39,381 nt of DNA from Caulobacterales bacterium (GCA_017302335.1 JAFLCT010000012.1:1-39381), one strand, 5' to 3'. Positions 20,306 through 29,950 are shown, numbered from the stretch's first letter. Numbers and translations are program-made. The notes: generated from the sequence alone by a model not told the origin.

Positions 20306-21342
20306 GCGACCCGCACCCGCGCCGGTCCCGCGACCACCCGGCCGACCACGGCGGCGCGGTCGAAGCCCTCTGCATGGGCCAGGGCCAGCAATGCGTCCGC
20401 CGCCTCGGCCGCGCAGGCGATCAGCAGGCCGCCCGAGGTCTGGGGATCGGTCAGAAGGTCGCGCACCGACCCCGCCTCCAGCCCCTCGACCGCCTCGCCG
20501 TAGCTGTCCCAGTTGCGGCCCGAGGCGCCGGTGCGCACCCCCTGGGCCAGCAGGGTCTCGACCCCCGCCAGCATGGGCGCGGCCTCGGCGGTGATCTGAA
20601 CCGTCGCCTCCGCGCCGCGCGCCATCTCCAGCGCATGGCCCAACAGGCCGAAGCCCGTCACGTCGGTCACCGCGTGCACGCCCGCGCGCCCAGCCAGTCG
20701 CGCGCCCAGAGTGTTCAGCCGCGTGGTCGAGGCGATCATGGCGGCATAGCCCGCCGCGTCTAGCCGCCCCTGTTTGAAGGCCGCGCTCAACACGCCGACG
20801 CCCAGCGCCTTGGTCAGGATCAGCACGTCGCCGGGCCGCGCGCCCCGGTTGGTCAACACCTGCTCGGGATCGACCAGGCCCAGCGCCACTAGCCCATAGA
20901 TCGGCTCCACGCTGTCGATCGAATGACCGCCAGCGATAGGAACGCCCGCCTCCGCGCAGATGCTGGCGCCCCCCGCCAGGATCCGGCCGATGGTCTGTGT
21001 CGACAGCACATTGATCGGCATCCCGACCAGGGCCAGGGCCAGGATCGGCGTTCCGCCCATGGCGTAGACATCGGACAGGGCGTTGGTCGCGGCGATGCGG
21101 CCGAAGTCGAAGGGGTCGTCCACCACCGGCATGAAGAAGTCGGTCGTCGCCACCAGAGCCTGGCGGTCGTTCAACCGCCACACCGCCGCGTCGTCGCTGG
21201 TTTCGGTTCCGACCATCAGATCGGCGAAGCTCGCCGTCTGGGGCGTCGCCGCCAGCATTTCGCGCAACAGGCCCGGCGCGATCTTGCACCCGCAGCCGCC
21301 GCCATGGGCCAACGAGGTCAGGCGGGGTTCGGGCGTCTCCAT
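20302..21342 (-). CDS. selD: Selenide, water dikinase (selenophosphate synthetase)
   Basis: SelD makes selenophosphate from selenide and ATP. The 346-residue protein has the glycine-rich active-site segment GGGCGCKI with Cys17 and Lys20, the positions of the essential residues in E. coli SelD; the selenium-carrying position is Cys, not selenocysteine. The DDAAVW and [15 protein letters not shown] segments belong to the AIRS-type ATP-binding fold. It is the first gene of a two-gene unit with mnmH, overlapped at GTGA. No selA, selB or selC is nearby, which hints that selenium here serves tRNA modification, though the rest of the genome must be examined. The start ATG at 21342 gives the standard length. 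Confidence 0.97.
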   Translation of the reverse strand: METPEPRLTSLAHGGGCGCKIAPGLLREMLAATPQTASFADLMVGTETSDDAAVWRLNDRQALVATTDFFMPVVDDPFDFGRIAATNALSDVYAMGGTPILALALVGMPINVLSTQTIGRILAGGASICAEAGVPIAGGHSIDSVEPIYGLVALGLVDPEQVLTNRGARPGDVLILTKALGVGVLSAAFKQGRLDAAGYAAMIASTTRLNTLGARLAGRAGVHAVTDVTGFGLLGHALEMARGAEATVQITAEAAPMLAGVETLLAQGVRTGASGRNWDSYGEAVEGLEAGSVRDLLTDPQTSGGLLIACAAEAADALLALAHAEGFDRAAVVGRVVAGPARVRVA

Positions 21343-21452
21343 GCCAACGGCTTAGCCCAACCGTCCCCGAACGCAACATGGCCGTCGGATCGCACTTTAC
21401 CTTGCCCGCATCCGCCGCCCATGCTGCCGATCTCACATCGAGGGCCGCCGTC

Positions 21453-22118
21453 ATGATCACCGTCCACCACCTCAACGACAGCCGCAGCCAGCGCATCTTG
21501 TGGCTGCTGGAGGAACTGGGCCTGCCTTATGAGGTGAAACGCTATCAGCGCGACGCCCGGACCATGCTGGCCCCGCCCGAGTTGAAGGCGATCCATCCGT
21601 TGGGCAAGTCGCCGGTGGTCGATGACGGAGACGTCCGCGTGGCCGAGACGGGGGCCATCATCGAACACCTCCTGGACACGCACGCAAACGGCCGTCTGCG
21701 CCCGCCGCCGCGCACGCCCGAGGGTCGCCGCTTCACCTATTGGCTGCACTATGCCGAAGGCTCGGCCATGCCGCCCCTGTTGCTGAAGCTGATCTTCGGC
21801 CAGTTGCCCAAACGAGCGCCGGGCCTGGTGCGGCCCATCGTCAACGGCGTGGCGGCCAAGGCCCAGTCCGGCTTCATCGACCCGCAACTGAAGGCCCACG
21901 CCAACTTCTGGGAGACTGAACTGACCAAGTCCGAATGGTTCGCGGGCGACGCCTTCACCGCCGCCGACATCATGATGAGCTTTCCGGTCGAGACCGCCGC
22001 CCAGCGCGCCTTCCGCCGTCAGGACCGACCCCGGCTGGACGCCTTCTTGAGCCGCATCCACGCCCGTCCGGCCTATCAAAGGGCGCTGGAGCGCGGCGGT
22101 CCCTATGCCTATTCCTGA
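21453..22118 (+). CDS. Glutathione S-transferase-like protein
   Basis: The 221-residue protein has the thioredoxin-like N-domain of GSTs: SRSQRILWLLEELGLPYE, the cis-Pro segment HPLGKSPVV, and AETGAIIEHLL, where the usual E-S of the glutathione gamma-glutamyl site reads E-T. The C-terminal helical domain includes FTAADIMMSFPVE, the conserved N-capping box region of GSTs. I use the ATG at 21453, preceded by GAGGG; the frame extends to 21378 without family character. It diverges from selD. It may conjugate or reduce electrophiles, or be a glutathione-dependent isomerase; the specificity is not evident. Confidence 0.9.
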   Translation: MITVHHLNDSRSQRILWLLEELGLPYEVKRYQRDARTMLAPPELKAIHPLGKSPVVDDGDVRVAETGAIIEHLLDTHANGRLRPPPRTPEGRRFTYWLHYAEGSAMPPLLLKLIFGQLPKRAPGLVRPIVNGVAAKAQSGFIDPQLKAHANFWETELTKSEWFAGDAFTAADIMMSFPVETAAQRAFRRQDRPRLDAFLSRIHARPAYQRALERGGPYAYS

Positions 22119-22205
22119 GCGCGGCTTGGCGCCCGTCGACCTGGCCGAGACCGCCGCGCGATGGGAATGTCATCCGATCCGAATGGAGCGCCGTTATCCG
22201 CGATC

Positions 22206-22236
22206 TTGAATTTTCTCGTCCATCGGCCTAGTCTTT
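22206..22236 (+). promoter_or_regulatory. Possible greA promoter
   Basis: TTGAAT at 22206-22211 is followed after 17 bases by TAGTCT (22229-22234), within CCTAGTCT. This loosely fits the Caulobacter housekeeping pattern (TTGAC, spacer, GCTANAWC). It lies about 90 bases before the greA ATG in the only gap upstream. The match is weak. Confidence 0.3.
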
Positions 22237-22325
22237 TCGTCCCCCGCCGCGCTCGCCCCGCGGCGGGATTCACTTTCCACCGACCTCCTTCCAGTCTCCA
22301 GGGCGACCAAGAAACTCACGACACA

Positions 22326-22799
22326 ATGGAAAAAGTGCCGATGACGGCCGAGGGCTATCGCACCCTCGACGATCAGTTGAAGCAATTGAAGTCGGTCGAA
22401 CGGCCGAGCGTGATCGCAGCCATCTCCGAGGCCCGCGCCCACGGCGATCTCAGCGAAAACGCCGAGTATCACGCCGCCAAGGAGCGCCAGGGCTGGATCG
22501 AGGGCCAGATCGCCGAGATCGAGGACAAGATCTCGCGCGCCCAGGTGATCGACGTCTCCAAACTGTCTGGCGACCAGGTCAAATTCGGCGCCACGGTGAC
22601 CGTCATCGACGAGGACACCGACGAGAAGAGCCGCTACCAGATCGTCGGCGAGCACGAGGCCGATGTGAAGGCGGGCCGGATTTCGGTGGCGTCTCCGATC
22701 GCGCGGGCCTTGATCTCCAAGGCCGTCGGGGACACGGTCGAGGTCAACACCCCCGGCGGGGTCAAGGCCTATGAAATCGCCAAGGTCGAGTGGAAATAA
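22326..22799 (+). CDS. greA: Transcription elongation factor GreA
   Basis: The 157-residue protein has the GreA architecture. The N-terminal antiparallel coiled coil has the acidic tip motif [20 protein letters not shown], in which the conserved Asp and Glu reach the RNA polymerase active site. The C-terminal FKBP-like domain starts near [13 protein letters not shown] and ends with [17 protein letters not shown]. GreA rescues backtracked RNA polymerase by stimulating transcript cleavage. The ATG at 22326 gives the usual length; the in-frame extension to 22161 covers the leader and is not coding. The next gene starts within a few bases, so the two are probably one transcript. Confidence 0.98.
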   Translation: MEKVPMTAEGYRTLDDQLKQLKSVERPSVIAAISEARAHGDLSENAEYHAAKERQGWIEGQIAEIEDKISRAQVIDVSKLSGDQVKFGATVTVIDEDTDEKSRYQIVGEHEADVKAGRISVASPIARALISKAVGDTVEVNTPGGVKAYEIAKVEWK

Positions 22800-22803
22800 G
22801 ACG

Positions 22804-23805
22804 GTGACGGCGGCCGGATCCTCCCCGTCCGCCGAACCCCTTGTCATCCGCGTCGTCACCGACGGCCGCGCCGGCATCCGCAATCAGGCCCTGGGGCTGG
22901 CGGAGGCTGTCGCCCGCCGCACGTCCGCGCGCATCCAGGACCGCAAGGTCCGCTGGAAACGCGCCTTCGACTGGCTGCCCGCCGACCTGAAACAGCCCTT
23001 CATGTTGGACAAGGCGACCAACGCCCTGGACGGCGACCCGCCCGATCTGTGGATCGCCGCCGGTCGCGCCAGCCTGCCGTTGTCGCTGTGGATGCGACGG
23101 GGAACGGCGCCCCGCCCCTTCGTCGTGCAAATTCAGGACCCGCGCCTGGACCCGGCGCGTTTCGACATGGTGATCGCCCCGGCTCATGACGGCCTGAAGG
23201 GCGCCAACGTCCTGTCCATCGTCGGCAGTCCGCACCGCATCACGCCTGATCGCCTGACCGAGGCGGCCCCCGTCTATGTCGATCAGATCGGCGCCCTGCC
23301 GCATCCGCGCATCGTCGCCATGATCGGCGGCAAGTCCAAGGTCTTCGACCTGACCGACGACCATGCCGCGGCCCTGGCCGAACGCATCGCCGACACGGTG
23401 ACCAAGACCGGCGGCTCGCTGCTGATGACCTTCTCGCGTCGCACGCCCGAGAGCGCGCGCAAGATCATGACCCGCCGTCTGCGGACCTTGCCGAGCTGGA
23501 TCTGGCGCGGCAGCGGACCCAACCCCCTGTTCGCCTTCCTGGAGGCCGCCGACCACATCCTGGTCACCGAGGACAGCGCAAACATGGCCGCCGAGGCCGC
23601 CTCGACCGGCAAGCCGGTGCACATCCTGTCAATGGTCGCCACCGGCGCGGGCGACAAATTCACCCGCCTGCACGAGGCCCTGTCGGCCCACGGCGCCGCA
23701 CGACCGTTCGCCCTGCCGTTGCAGACCTGGCGCTATGCGCCCCTGACCGAGACCGACCGCGCCGCCCAGGCCGTGCTGGACGCCCTGGGCCGTCGCCCGT
23801 CTTAA
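22804..23805 (+). CDS. ELM1-family protein (mitochondrial fission ELM1-like)
   Basis: The 333-residue soluble protein resembles the bacterial members of the plant ELM1 family (DUF1022): VVTDGRAGIRNQALGLAEAV near the N-terminus, WIAAGRASLPLSLW, VQIQDPRLDP, and the C-terminal HILVTEDSANMAAEAASTGKPV, which looks like a nucleotide-sugar (glycosyltransferase GT-B-like) binding segment. The bacterial role is not established; a glycosyltransferase-like activity is a plausible inference. I chose the GTG at 22804, four bases after the greA stop; an ATG at 22771 would overlap greA by 29 bases and is also possible. Its TAA shares the bases TTAA with the stop of the convergent DUF389 gene. Confidence 0.8.
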   Translation: MTAAGSSPSAEPLVIRVVTDGRAGIRNQALGLAEAVARRTSARIQDRKVRWKRAFDWLPADLKQPFMLDKATNALDGDPPDLWIAAGRASLPLSLWMRRGTAPRPFVVQIQDPRLDPARFDMVIAPAHDGLKGANVLSIVGSPHRITPDRLTEAAPVYVDQIGALPHPRIVAMIGGKSKVFDLTDDHAAALAERIADTVTKTGGSLLMTFSRRTPESARKIMTRRLRTLPSWIWRGSGPNPLFAFLEAADHILVTEDSANMAAEAASTGKPVHILSMVATGAGDKFTRLHEALSAHGAARPFALPLQTWRYAPLTETDRAAQAVLDALGRRPS

Positions 23806-25337
23806 CTCAGGGCGATCCGCGCCAGATTGATGTCGCCGCGACGGCAAGTCGGTCCCGTGTGCGGCGACAAGGTCACGCCCCGAGACGCCAAGGCCGCCAG
23901 GAATCGCTCGCGGTCGCTCTGGGGCGGGGGGGCGTCGGCTGACGCCTCGGATGTTTGCTGGGCGGTGAGCGGCGGCGCGGGCGTCGGACGGCAGAAGGTG
24001 ACGGCGGGCGTCGCACGCCAGCGGATCAAGGCCCAGGCGGCCTGCTCGACCGCGGCGGGATCACCCAGGTCCACCGCATCGAAGGGCGTCAAAGGCGGGG
24101 CCACCCAGATGGTCATGGTCTCGAACCGGGCCTGCAACGCCTTCTCCAGCGCATAGGCGCTGCTCAGGTCCAGTCCCGCATCGGACCTCAGCACGATCAG
24201 CGCGCGGCTGTTCGACTCGTCCAGCATGACGGCGTCGGTCGGGAAGGGAACCGATTCGATCAGTCGCGACCGCAGGGCCGCCACGGGGTCCGCCGCCGCA
24301 GTCTGGCTGGCCTGGACGGCGCGGGCCGTCGCGTGCGGGTCGGCCACGACGATCTGGTCCAGCTCCACCTGGACCGGCGTGTGCAGCGCCGCGGCCAGCC
24401 GGTCGCTCAAGCGGCGCTCGGCGTCGGGCGCCAGTTCGCGGGTGCTGACCAGGGTCGAGACGTTGACCTGCCCATGTTCGCTGCGCACATCCAGCAGGGT
24501 GATGCGTGAATCCGCGCCCGCGAAGATGTCCGAAACCGCGATCCGCGTTTCGGCTGTCGCCTTGCTTTCCAGACCTATGGCCCGCAGCGACAGCACCAGC
24601 GGCGTCGACAGCAGGACGAACACGACCACCACCGCCGCCGCGCGCCAGCGGCCGCTGCCCGGCCGTTCCTTCAGACGCGGACGGAACCCATAGAAACCAG
24701 CCGTCAGGGTGGCGGCGAAGGCGATCGCCACCAGGTTGGTCATGAACAGGAAGAAGGCCCCGCCCGCGATACGCAGGTCGCCCGTGCCCAGACCGAAGCC
24801 GACCGTCGCGATCGGCGGCATCAGGGCGGTGGCGATGGCCACGCCGATGATGGTCGCGCCCTTCTGCGTGATGACCGCATAGGCGCCGGCGATGCCGGAA
24901 AAGACCGCGATCAACAGGTCGAAGAAATTCGGCCGCGTGCGCGCCAAGATCTCGGCAGTCGGCTCCTTCAGAGGCGAGATCAAGGTCAGGATGATCGACA
25001 CGCTGAGCGCCACCGCCAGGCCGACGACGATAGCCTTGAGCGCGCGCTTCAGCTCGTTGAGATCCAGCAACGTCAAGGAGAAGCCCAAGGCCACGATCGG
25101 ACCCATCATCGGCGACATCAGCATGGCCCCGATGACCACCGCGGGCGACGACAGCATTAGACCCAGGATGGCGATGGCCGCCGAGATCACGGTCATGACC
25201 AGGTATTGGGCGCTCAGCCCGCCATTGTCATAGACGGTCTGGGCCACCTCGGCGTGATCGACCCCACGGCGCGTCACAGCCATGAATTTGCGAATCTGGC
25301 CGCGTGTTTCCTTCAGAATTCGGCTGTCGGTCGTCAT
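23802..25337 (-). CDS. DUF389 integral membrane protein
   Basis: The 511-residue protein has a hydrophobic domain of about six segments (residues 40-265) with the DUF389 hallmarks SSPAVVIGAMLMSPMMGPIVALG and ATALMPPIATVGFGLG. A poorly conserved soluble C-terminal region of about 230 residues follows, probably in the periplasm or cytosol. The family is widespread and its function is unknown; a transport role is only suggested by the membrane topology. I start at the ATG at 25337, since an upstream GTG at 25376 adds only 13 unlikely residues. It is convergent with the ELM1-like gene and divergent from trxB, so it is probably transcribed alone. Confidence 0.88.
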   Translation of the reverse strand: MTTDSRILKETRGQIRKFMAVTRRGVDHAEVAQTVYDNGGLSAQYLVMTVISAAIAILGLMLSSPAVVIGAMLMSPMMGPIVALGFSLTLLDLNELKRALKAIVVGLAVALSVSIILTLISPLKEPTAEILARTRPNFFDLLIAVFSGIAGAYAVITQKGATIIGVAIATALMPPIATVGFGLGTGDLRIAGGAFFLFMTNLVAIAFAATLTAGFYGFRPRLKERPGSGRWRAAAVVVVFVLLSTPLVLSLRAIGLESKATAETRIAVSDIFAGADSRITLLDVRSEHGQVNVSTLVSTRELAPDAERRLSDRLAAALHTPVQVELDQIVVADPHATARAVQASQTAAADPVAALRSRLIESVPFPTDAVMLDESNSRALIVLRSDAGLDLSSAYALEKALQARFETMTIWVAPPLTPFDAVDLGDPAAVEQAAWALIRWRATPAVTFCRPTPAPPLTAQQTSEASADAPPPQSDRERFLAALASRGVTLSPHTGPTCRRGDINLARIALS

Positions 25338-25459
25338 GGCCCTTGATGACGGATATCGCCGCCAGGGGTCAATCACCGATCAGCGGTTTCCGTGATGGAT
25401 TCGGCCGAATGGCGGTCGCGTCGCTGGCCCTGGGCGGAATCGACGCTAAGTAGGGACTC

Positions 25460-26482
25460 ATGAGCACTCCCCGCACCGCCCAGCCTCGTCTTGTCAGAGT
25501 CGCCGTCATCGGTTCCGGTCCCGCCGGCTGGACCGCCGCCATCTATGCGGCCCGCGCCTCGCTGAATCCGGTGGTGATCGCCGGCATCCAGCCGGGCGGC
25601 CAACTGACCATCACCACCGATGTCGAGAACTATCCGGGTTTCGCCGAGACCATCCAGGGTCCCTGGCTGATGGAGCAGATGGAGGCCCAGGCCCGTCACG
25701 TCGGGACCGAGGTGATCCACGACATCGTCACCCAGGCCGACCTGTCGAGCCGCCCCTTCCGTCTGACGTTGGATTCCGGCGACGAACTGCTGGCCGAGAC
25801 GGTGATCATCTCTACCGGCGCCCAGGCCAAATGGCTAGGGCTGGAGTCCGAGGCGCAGTATCAGGGGTTCGGCGTTTCGGCCTGCGCCACCTGCGACGGC
25901 TTCTTCTATCGCGGCAAACAGGTCGTGGTGGTCGGCGGCGGCAACACCGCCGTGGAAGAGGCGCTGTTCCTGACCAATTTCGCCGAGACGGTGACGGTGG
26001 TTCACCGCCGCGATGAGTTCCGCGCCGAGAAGATCCTGCAAGATCGCCTGTTCGCCCATCCCAAGATCCGGGTGATCTGGGATGTCGCCGTGGATGAAAT
26101 CCTGGGCGTCGTCGACGGGACGGCCCGCAACGTCACCGGCGTGCGGCTGAAGAACGTCAACACCGACGACCTTCGCGAAATCCCCGCCGACGGCGTCTTC
26201 ATCGCCATCGGCCACGCCCCGTCCTCGGCGCTGTTCGCGGATCAGTTGGAGACCAAGGCGGGCGGCTATCTGGTGGTCAAGCCGGGCGCGACCTCGACGA
26301 CGATCGAAGGCGTCTATGCCGCCGGAGACGTCACCGACGACGTCTATCGCCAGGCCGTCACCGCCGCCGGCATGGGCTGTATGGCCGCCCTGGAGGCCGC
26401 CCGCTTCCTGGCCGAAGAGGATCACAAGGCCGCCGGTCATCCCATCAGCCACAAACAGGCCGAGAAGATCGGGGTCTGGTAA
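25460..26482 (+). CDS. trxB: Thioredoxin reductase
   Basis: The 340-residue flavoenzyme passes electrons from NADPH to thioredoxin. The FAD-binding motif VAVIGSGPAGWTAAIYAARA is near the N-terminus, the redox CATC pair is Cys142/Cys145 (CATCDGFFYRG), and the NADPH-binding VVVVGGGNTAVEEALFL follows. The C-terminal GVYAAGDVTDDVYRQAVTAAGMGC completes the FAD site. Length is slightly above the 320-residue norm because of a short N-terminal extension. It is divergent from the DUF389 gene and convergent with the copper ATPase gene, so it probably has its own promoter in 25338-25459. Confidence 0.97.
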   Translation: MSTPRTAQPRLVRVAVIGSGPAGWTAAIYAARASLNPVVIAGIQPGGQLTITTDVENYPGFAETIQGPWLMEQMEAQARHVGTEVIHDIVTQADLSSRPFRLTLDSGDELLAETVIISTGAQAKWLGLESEAQYQGFGVSACATCDGFFYRGKQVVVVGGGNTAVEEALFLTNFAETVTVVHRRDEFRAEKILQDRLFAHPKIRVIWDVAVDEILGVVDGTARNVTGVRLKNVNTDDLREIPADGVFIAIGHAPSSALFADQLETKAGGYLVVKPGATSTTIEGVYAAGDVTDDVYRQAVTAAGMGCMAALEAARFLAEEDHKAAGHPISHKQAEKIGVW

Positions 26483-26529
26483 GCGACCCTCGGCTCGCCC
26501 CGACCTCGCCGCGTCCGCCTCGCCTGTCT

Positions 26530-28602
26530 TCAGCTCCTGTAGAAACGCAATAGTTGGGCGTTGATCGCGACGACGACCGTGCTGATCGACATGAAGACGG
26601 CGGCGACCGCCGGACTCATCATGAAGCCCGTGCCGAAGGTGACCCCCGCGGCCATGGGAATGGCCACGGCGTTATACCCCGTGGCCCACAGCAGGTTCTG
26701 GACCATCTTGCGATAGGTGGCGCGAGACAGACCGAGAATGGAGACGACGTCGCGCGGGTCGCTGCGCACCAGAACGACATCAGCCGATTCCACAGCGACG
26801 TCGGTTCCCGCCCCGATGGCGACGCCCAGATCGGCCACGACCAGGGCGGGGGCGTCATTGACCCCATCGCCGACCATGGCGACCGTCAGGCCGCGCCCCT
26901 GGAGTTCCTCGATCTTGGCCGCCTTCTGATCCGGCAGCACCTCAGCGATGAACTCCGTGACGCCCAGATCCTCGGACACCGCCTTGGCGACGCCGCGCGC
27001 GTCGCCGGTGAGCATGATGGAGGTGATCCCCAACGCCTTAAGTCCAGCGATCGCCTCACGGGACTCCGGGCGCACGATGTCGGCCAGCGCGAAGAGGGCG
27101 CGGGGCTGTCCGTCCCGCACCAGCACCACCACGGTCTTGCCCTGAGATTCCAGCGCCGCCACGCGCGCCGGATCGACGGCGCGGCCCTGACGGGCCAGGT
27201 GGCCGGGGCTGACGATGCGGACGTCGCGGCCGTCGACCTGGGCGACGATCCCCTCGCCGGTGAGGTTGCGCACGCCTCTGGCCCGGGGAAGCTTCAAGCC
27301 GCGCGCACGCGCCTCGGCGACGATGCCGCGGGCGATGGGATGCTCTGACTGGCTTTCGACGGCGGCGGCGGCGGCGAGGTCCGCGTTCTCGTCGCCCGAG
27401 CCAAGCGGGACGATGTCGCTGACGCCGAAACGGCCTTCCGTCAGGGTGCCGGTCTTGTCGAAGACCACGGCGTTCAGCTTGCGGGCGCGTTCGAAGGCGG
27501 CGCGATCACGGATCAACAGGCCGTGTGCGGCGCTAAGCGAGGTGCTGACCGCGACCACCAGAGGCACCGCCAGTCCCAGGGCGTGCGGACAGGCGACCAC
27601 CATCACCGTCACCATCCGCTCCAGGGCGAAGCTGGGCGATCGACCCAGCCCCAACCAGACCAAAAAGGCGCCGATCCCGGCGGCCAGCGCGATGTAGGTC
27701 AACCAGGCGGCGGCGCGATTGGCGACATCCTGGGTGCGCGAACGGGTCGCCTGCGCCGCTTTCACCAGATCGATGACCTGGGCCAGATAGGTCTGATCGC
27801 CGGTGGCGGTCACCACCACAGTGACGGCGTCCGCACCGTTGACAGCCCCGCCGATCACCCTGTCGCCGATGCCTTTCGTGACGGGACGCGACTCGCCGGT
27901 CAGCATCGCCTCATTGAAGGCCGACCGGCCTTCCACGATGTCGCCGTCCACGGGCGCCTTGGCGCCGGGGCGGATCAGGATGCGGTCCCCCGGTCTCAGG
28001 GTCGAGATCGGCGTCTCGCGCGTCGAGCCGTCGACTTCGATGCGCGTCGCCGTGTCCGGCAAGAGGCGAACCAGTTCCTCCAGCGCGCGCGACGCCCCCA
28101 TGACCGAGCGCATCTCGATCCAGTGACCCAGCAGCATGACGCCGATCAGCGTCACCAACTCCCAATAAAAGGCCTCGCCGGGAAATCCGAAGGTGACGGC
28201 GGCAGAGAAGAAATAGGCGGTCGAGATCGCCAGGGCGATCAAGGTCATCATACCCGGCTGACGCTTGCGCATCTCCGAGACGAAGCCAGTCAGGAAGGGC
28301 CAGCCGCCATAGACGTAGACCACGGTGGACAGGGCGAAGAGAACCAGGTCGTCTCCCGGAAAATCCAGTCGTCCCGTCAGGCCGAGCCAGTGCTGGATCA
28401 TCGGCGACAGCAGAAGGACGGGCGGCGTCAGCGCCAGAACCACCCAGAAGCGCCGTCGGAAGCTGGCGATCATCGTCCCGTGGTCGTGACCTCCGCCGTG
28501 GGCGGCGTGGGCGGCGGCGCCCGAAGCGGGTTCGGCCTGACTTGCGTCATGACCATGGTCATGATGATCGTGAGGGTGCGGCGGCGCGGCGTCCGGTTTC
28601 AT
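26530..28602 (-). CDS. copB: Heavy-metal P1B-type ATPase, CPH subtype (CopB-like)
   Basis: The 690-residue pump has all P-type ATPase marks: the actuator TGES, the phosphorylation motif DKTGTLTEG (Asp382) and the hinge MVGDGVNDAPAL. The membrane metal site is CPH (Cys338-Pro339-His340), which defines the P1B-3 group linked to Cu(II) and Ag(I) export (CopB), in contrast to CPC of CopA. There is no CxxC heavy-metal domain; the first 45 residues carry ten His (for example HPHDHHDHGHD), another CopB trait. I start at the ATG at 28602, with GAGGA seven bases before GG-ATG; the frame runs on to 28671. No copper chaperone, regulator or oxidase is adjacent. CopB is the best-fitting name, but metal choice is inferred. 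Confidence 0.92.
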   Translation of the reverse strand: MKPDAAPPHPHDHHDHGHDASQAEPASGAAAHAAHGGGHDHGTMIASFRRRFWVVLALTPPVLLLSPMIQHWLGLTGRLDFPGDDLVLFALSTVVYVYGGWPFLTGFVSEMRKRQPGMMTLIALAISTAYFFSAAVTFGFPGEAFYWELVTLIGVMLLGHWIEMRSVMGASRALEELVRLLPDTATRIEVDGSTRETPISTLRPGDRILIRPGAKAPVDGDIVEGRSAFNEAMLTGESRPVTKGIGDRVIGGAVNGADAVTVVVTATGDQTYLAQVIDLVKAAQATRSRTQDVANRAAAWLTYIALAAGIGAFLVWLGLGRSPSFALERMVTVMVVACPHALGLAVPLVVAVSTSLSAAHGLLIRDRAAFERARKLNAVVFDKTGTLTEGRFGVSDIVPLGSGDENADLAAAAAVESQSEHPIARGIVAEARARGLKLPRARGVRNLTGEGIVAQVDGRDVRIVSPGHLARQGRAVDPARVAALESQGKTVVVLVRDGQPRALFALADIVRPESREAIAGLKALGITSIMLTGDARGVAKAVSEDLGVTEFIAEVLPDQKAAKIEELQGRGLTVAMVGDGVNDAPALVVADLGVAIGAGTDVAVESADVVLVRSDPRDVVSILGLSRATYRKMVQNLLWATGYNAVAIPMAAGVTFGTGFMMSPAVAAVFMSISTVVVAINAQLLRFYRS

Positions 28603-28756
28603 CCTGCGGTCCTCAAACGCGCATGACGCGACGAACGGGGCCTCAAACCTCGGCCGCGAGACTGCGCTCAATACCCCTTATACGCGCGCGCCGGGCGAAC
28701 GCCTCATTCCGGCGGGATGCGATAAGGAGACTCGGCCATGGCGAACCGCGCGTCGA

Positions 28757-29950
28757 TCACCCTTGCGGTTTGCCGACCTCTTCCACGGCCATGGCCGTCA
28801 CGCCGGGCGGGGACGCAGTCGGGGCGACGTGCGGCGGCTGAGCCTGGAAGGTGTCCAGACGGGCGTTGATCTCGGCGATCTCCTCGCGCGTCGGCAGGCG
28901 ACGCCCGCCCAGGCTGGCGGCGCCCACCACACGGGTCTGGCCGTCGATCTGGACGGTACGCATCTCCACGCCGTTGGCCCTGGCGATGGCCTCGACGCTC
29001 TCGGGATCGGCCGTGGCGCCGACATCAACGGCCGCCAGCAGGGGCGGACGTGAGAAGCGGGCCTCGTCGATCAGAGGTTCGCGACCGGAATAGGCCTGAC
29101 GGAAGGCCGCGGTTTCGCCGCTGACGCCCTTCCAGCGATAGAAGATGTGCGCCCCGATCTGGGTGATCTTGGCCAGGGTCGGCGACCACCAGGGGTGCAC
29201 ATAGTCGGCATGATAGTGGGTCGCCGTACCGACGTTCTGGCTCACACGGCCAGCCAGGGCGGCTTCGGCCACGCGCCGCGCCCGGTTCCAGGCCCAGGCC
29301 ACGGGAGACTGGCCCAAGGACCCGTCGCAGGTGAAGCTGAACTGGCAGCCCGTGGTCCGCTCGGCCCCCTGGAACACCACGCCGCAGACGCTGTTGGGAT
29401 AGTTGGGATCGCGCACCCGGTTCAGCACCACCTGGGCCACGCCCTCCTGGCCCAGGGAAGGCTCCAGCGCGGCTTCATAATAGACCGCCTGGGTCAGGCA
29501 GCGCAGGGCGCGGCGACGGTCCTCAGCCGTCTTGGGCGTGAATTTGAAGACCTGGGCGGGACGCAGGGCGTTGGCGGCCGTCGGCATGGCCGCGTTCAGC
29601 TTCTGGGCCTCCAGGCCCGTGGCGCCCAGGTCCAGTCCCGGCTTGCCGGCCAGGGTCAAGGTCTCCCAACCCGGCGTCAGCCCATACAGGGCCGCCTGTC
29701 GAAACAACGGATCGTGCCGCCGCGCCAGGGCCAGTTGCGCCGGGTCCAGCCGTCCGCGCACGGCGGCCATGCCGTTTTCCGACAGGTCGCCATGGGTCAG
29801 CCGAGCCACCGCCTCGGCGGTGCGGTCCATATCGGGACGCGGCGTCGACCCGGCGGCCATGGCCACGCCCAGGGCGGCCAGCACGGCCGGAGCCGCGGCG
29901 ACGCCGCGACCTCCCAAAGCCTTCAGCCTGTTCCAGCGGACGCGGTGCAT
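28757..29950 (-). CDS. SleB-type cell wall hydrolase (paralog 1)
   Basis: The 397-residue protein has a basic N-terminus and one hydrophobic segment (about 17-35) that acts as signal or anchor. The SleB/hydrolase-2 domain (about 150-270) has CLTQAVYYEAALEP, VAQVVLNRV, NSVCGVVFQGAERTTGCQFSFTCDGS and ATHYHADYV. The Glu in YYEA is the likely catalytic acid; the common EARGE motif reads EAALE here. The enzyme should cut peptidoglycan. A proline- and alanine-rich C-terminal tail of about 120 residues has no known domain. The ATG at 29950 follows an AAAGGG site by five bases; a GTG at 29956 is too close to that site. The paralog at 36129-37181 shares the core cysteines and the QFSFTCDG motif. Confidence 0.9.
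   Translation of the reverse strand: MHRVRWNRLKALGGRGVAAAPAVLAALGVAMAAGSTPRPDMDRTAEAVARLTHGDLSENGMAAVRGRLDPAQLALARRHDPLFRQAALYGLTPGWETLTLAGKPGLDLGATGLEAQKLNAAMPTAANALRPAQVFKFTPKTAEDRRRALRCLTQAVYYEAALEPSLGQEGVAQVVLNRVRDPNYPNSVCGVVFQGAERTTGCQFSFTCDGSLGQSPVAWAWNRARRVAEAALAGRVSQNVGTATHYHADYVHPWWSPTLAKITQIGAHIFYRWKGVSGETAAFRQAYSGREPLIDEARFSRPPLLAAVDVGATADPESVEAIARANGVEMRTVQIDGQTRVVGAASLGGRRLPTREEIAEINARLDTFQAQPPHVAPTASPPGVTAMAVEEVGKPQG

Noticed and set aside
20306..21496. The long upstream extension of the mnmH frame to 21496, suggesting a fusion protein.
   Set aside because: The upstream part lies over selD in another frame and reads as Arg/Gly-rich shadow; the GTG at 20305 gives a normal MnmH.
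28738..28869. A 43-codon plus-strand frame with a good AAGGAG ribosome site, reading into the 3' end of the SleB gene.
   Set aside because: The product is a Pro/Arg-rich antisense shadow after ten residues; no homologue is recognised. The site may be chance or the relic of a lost gene.
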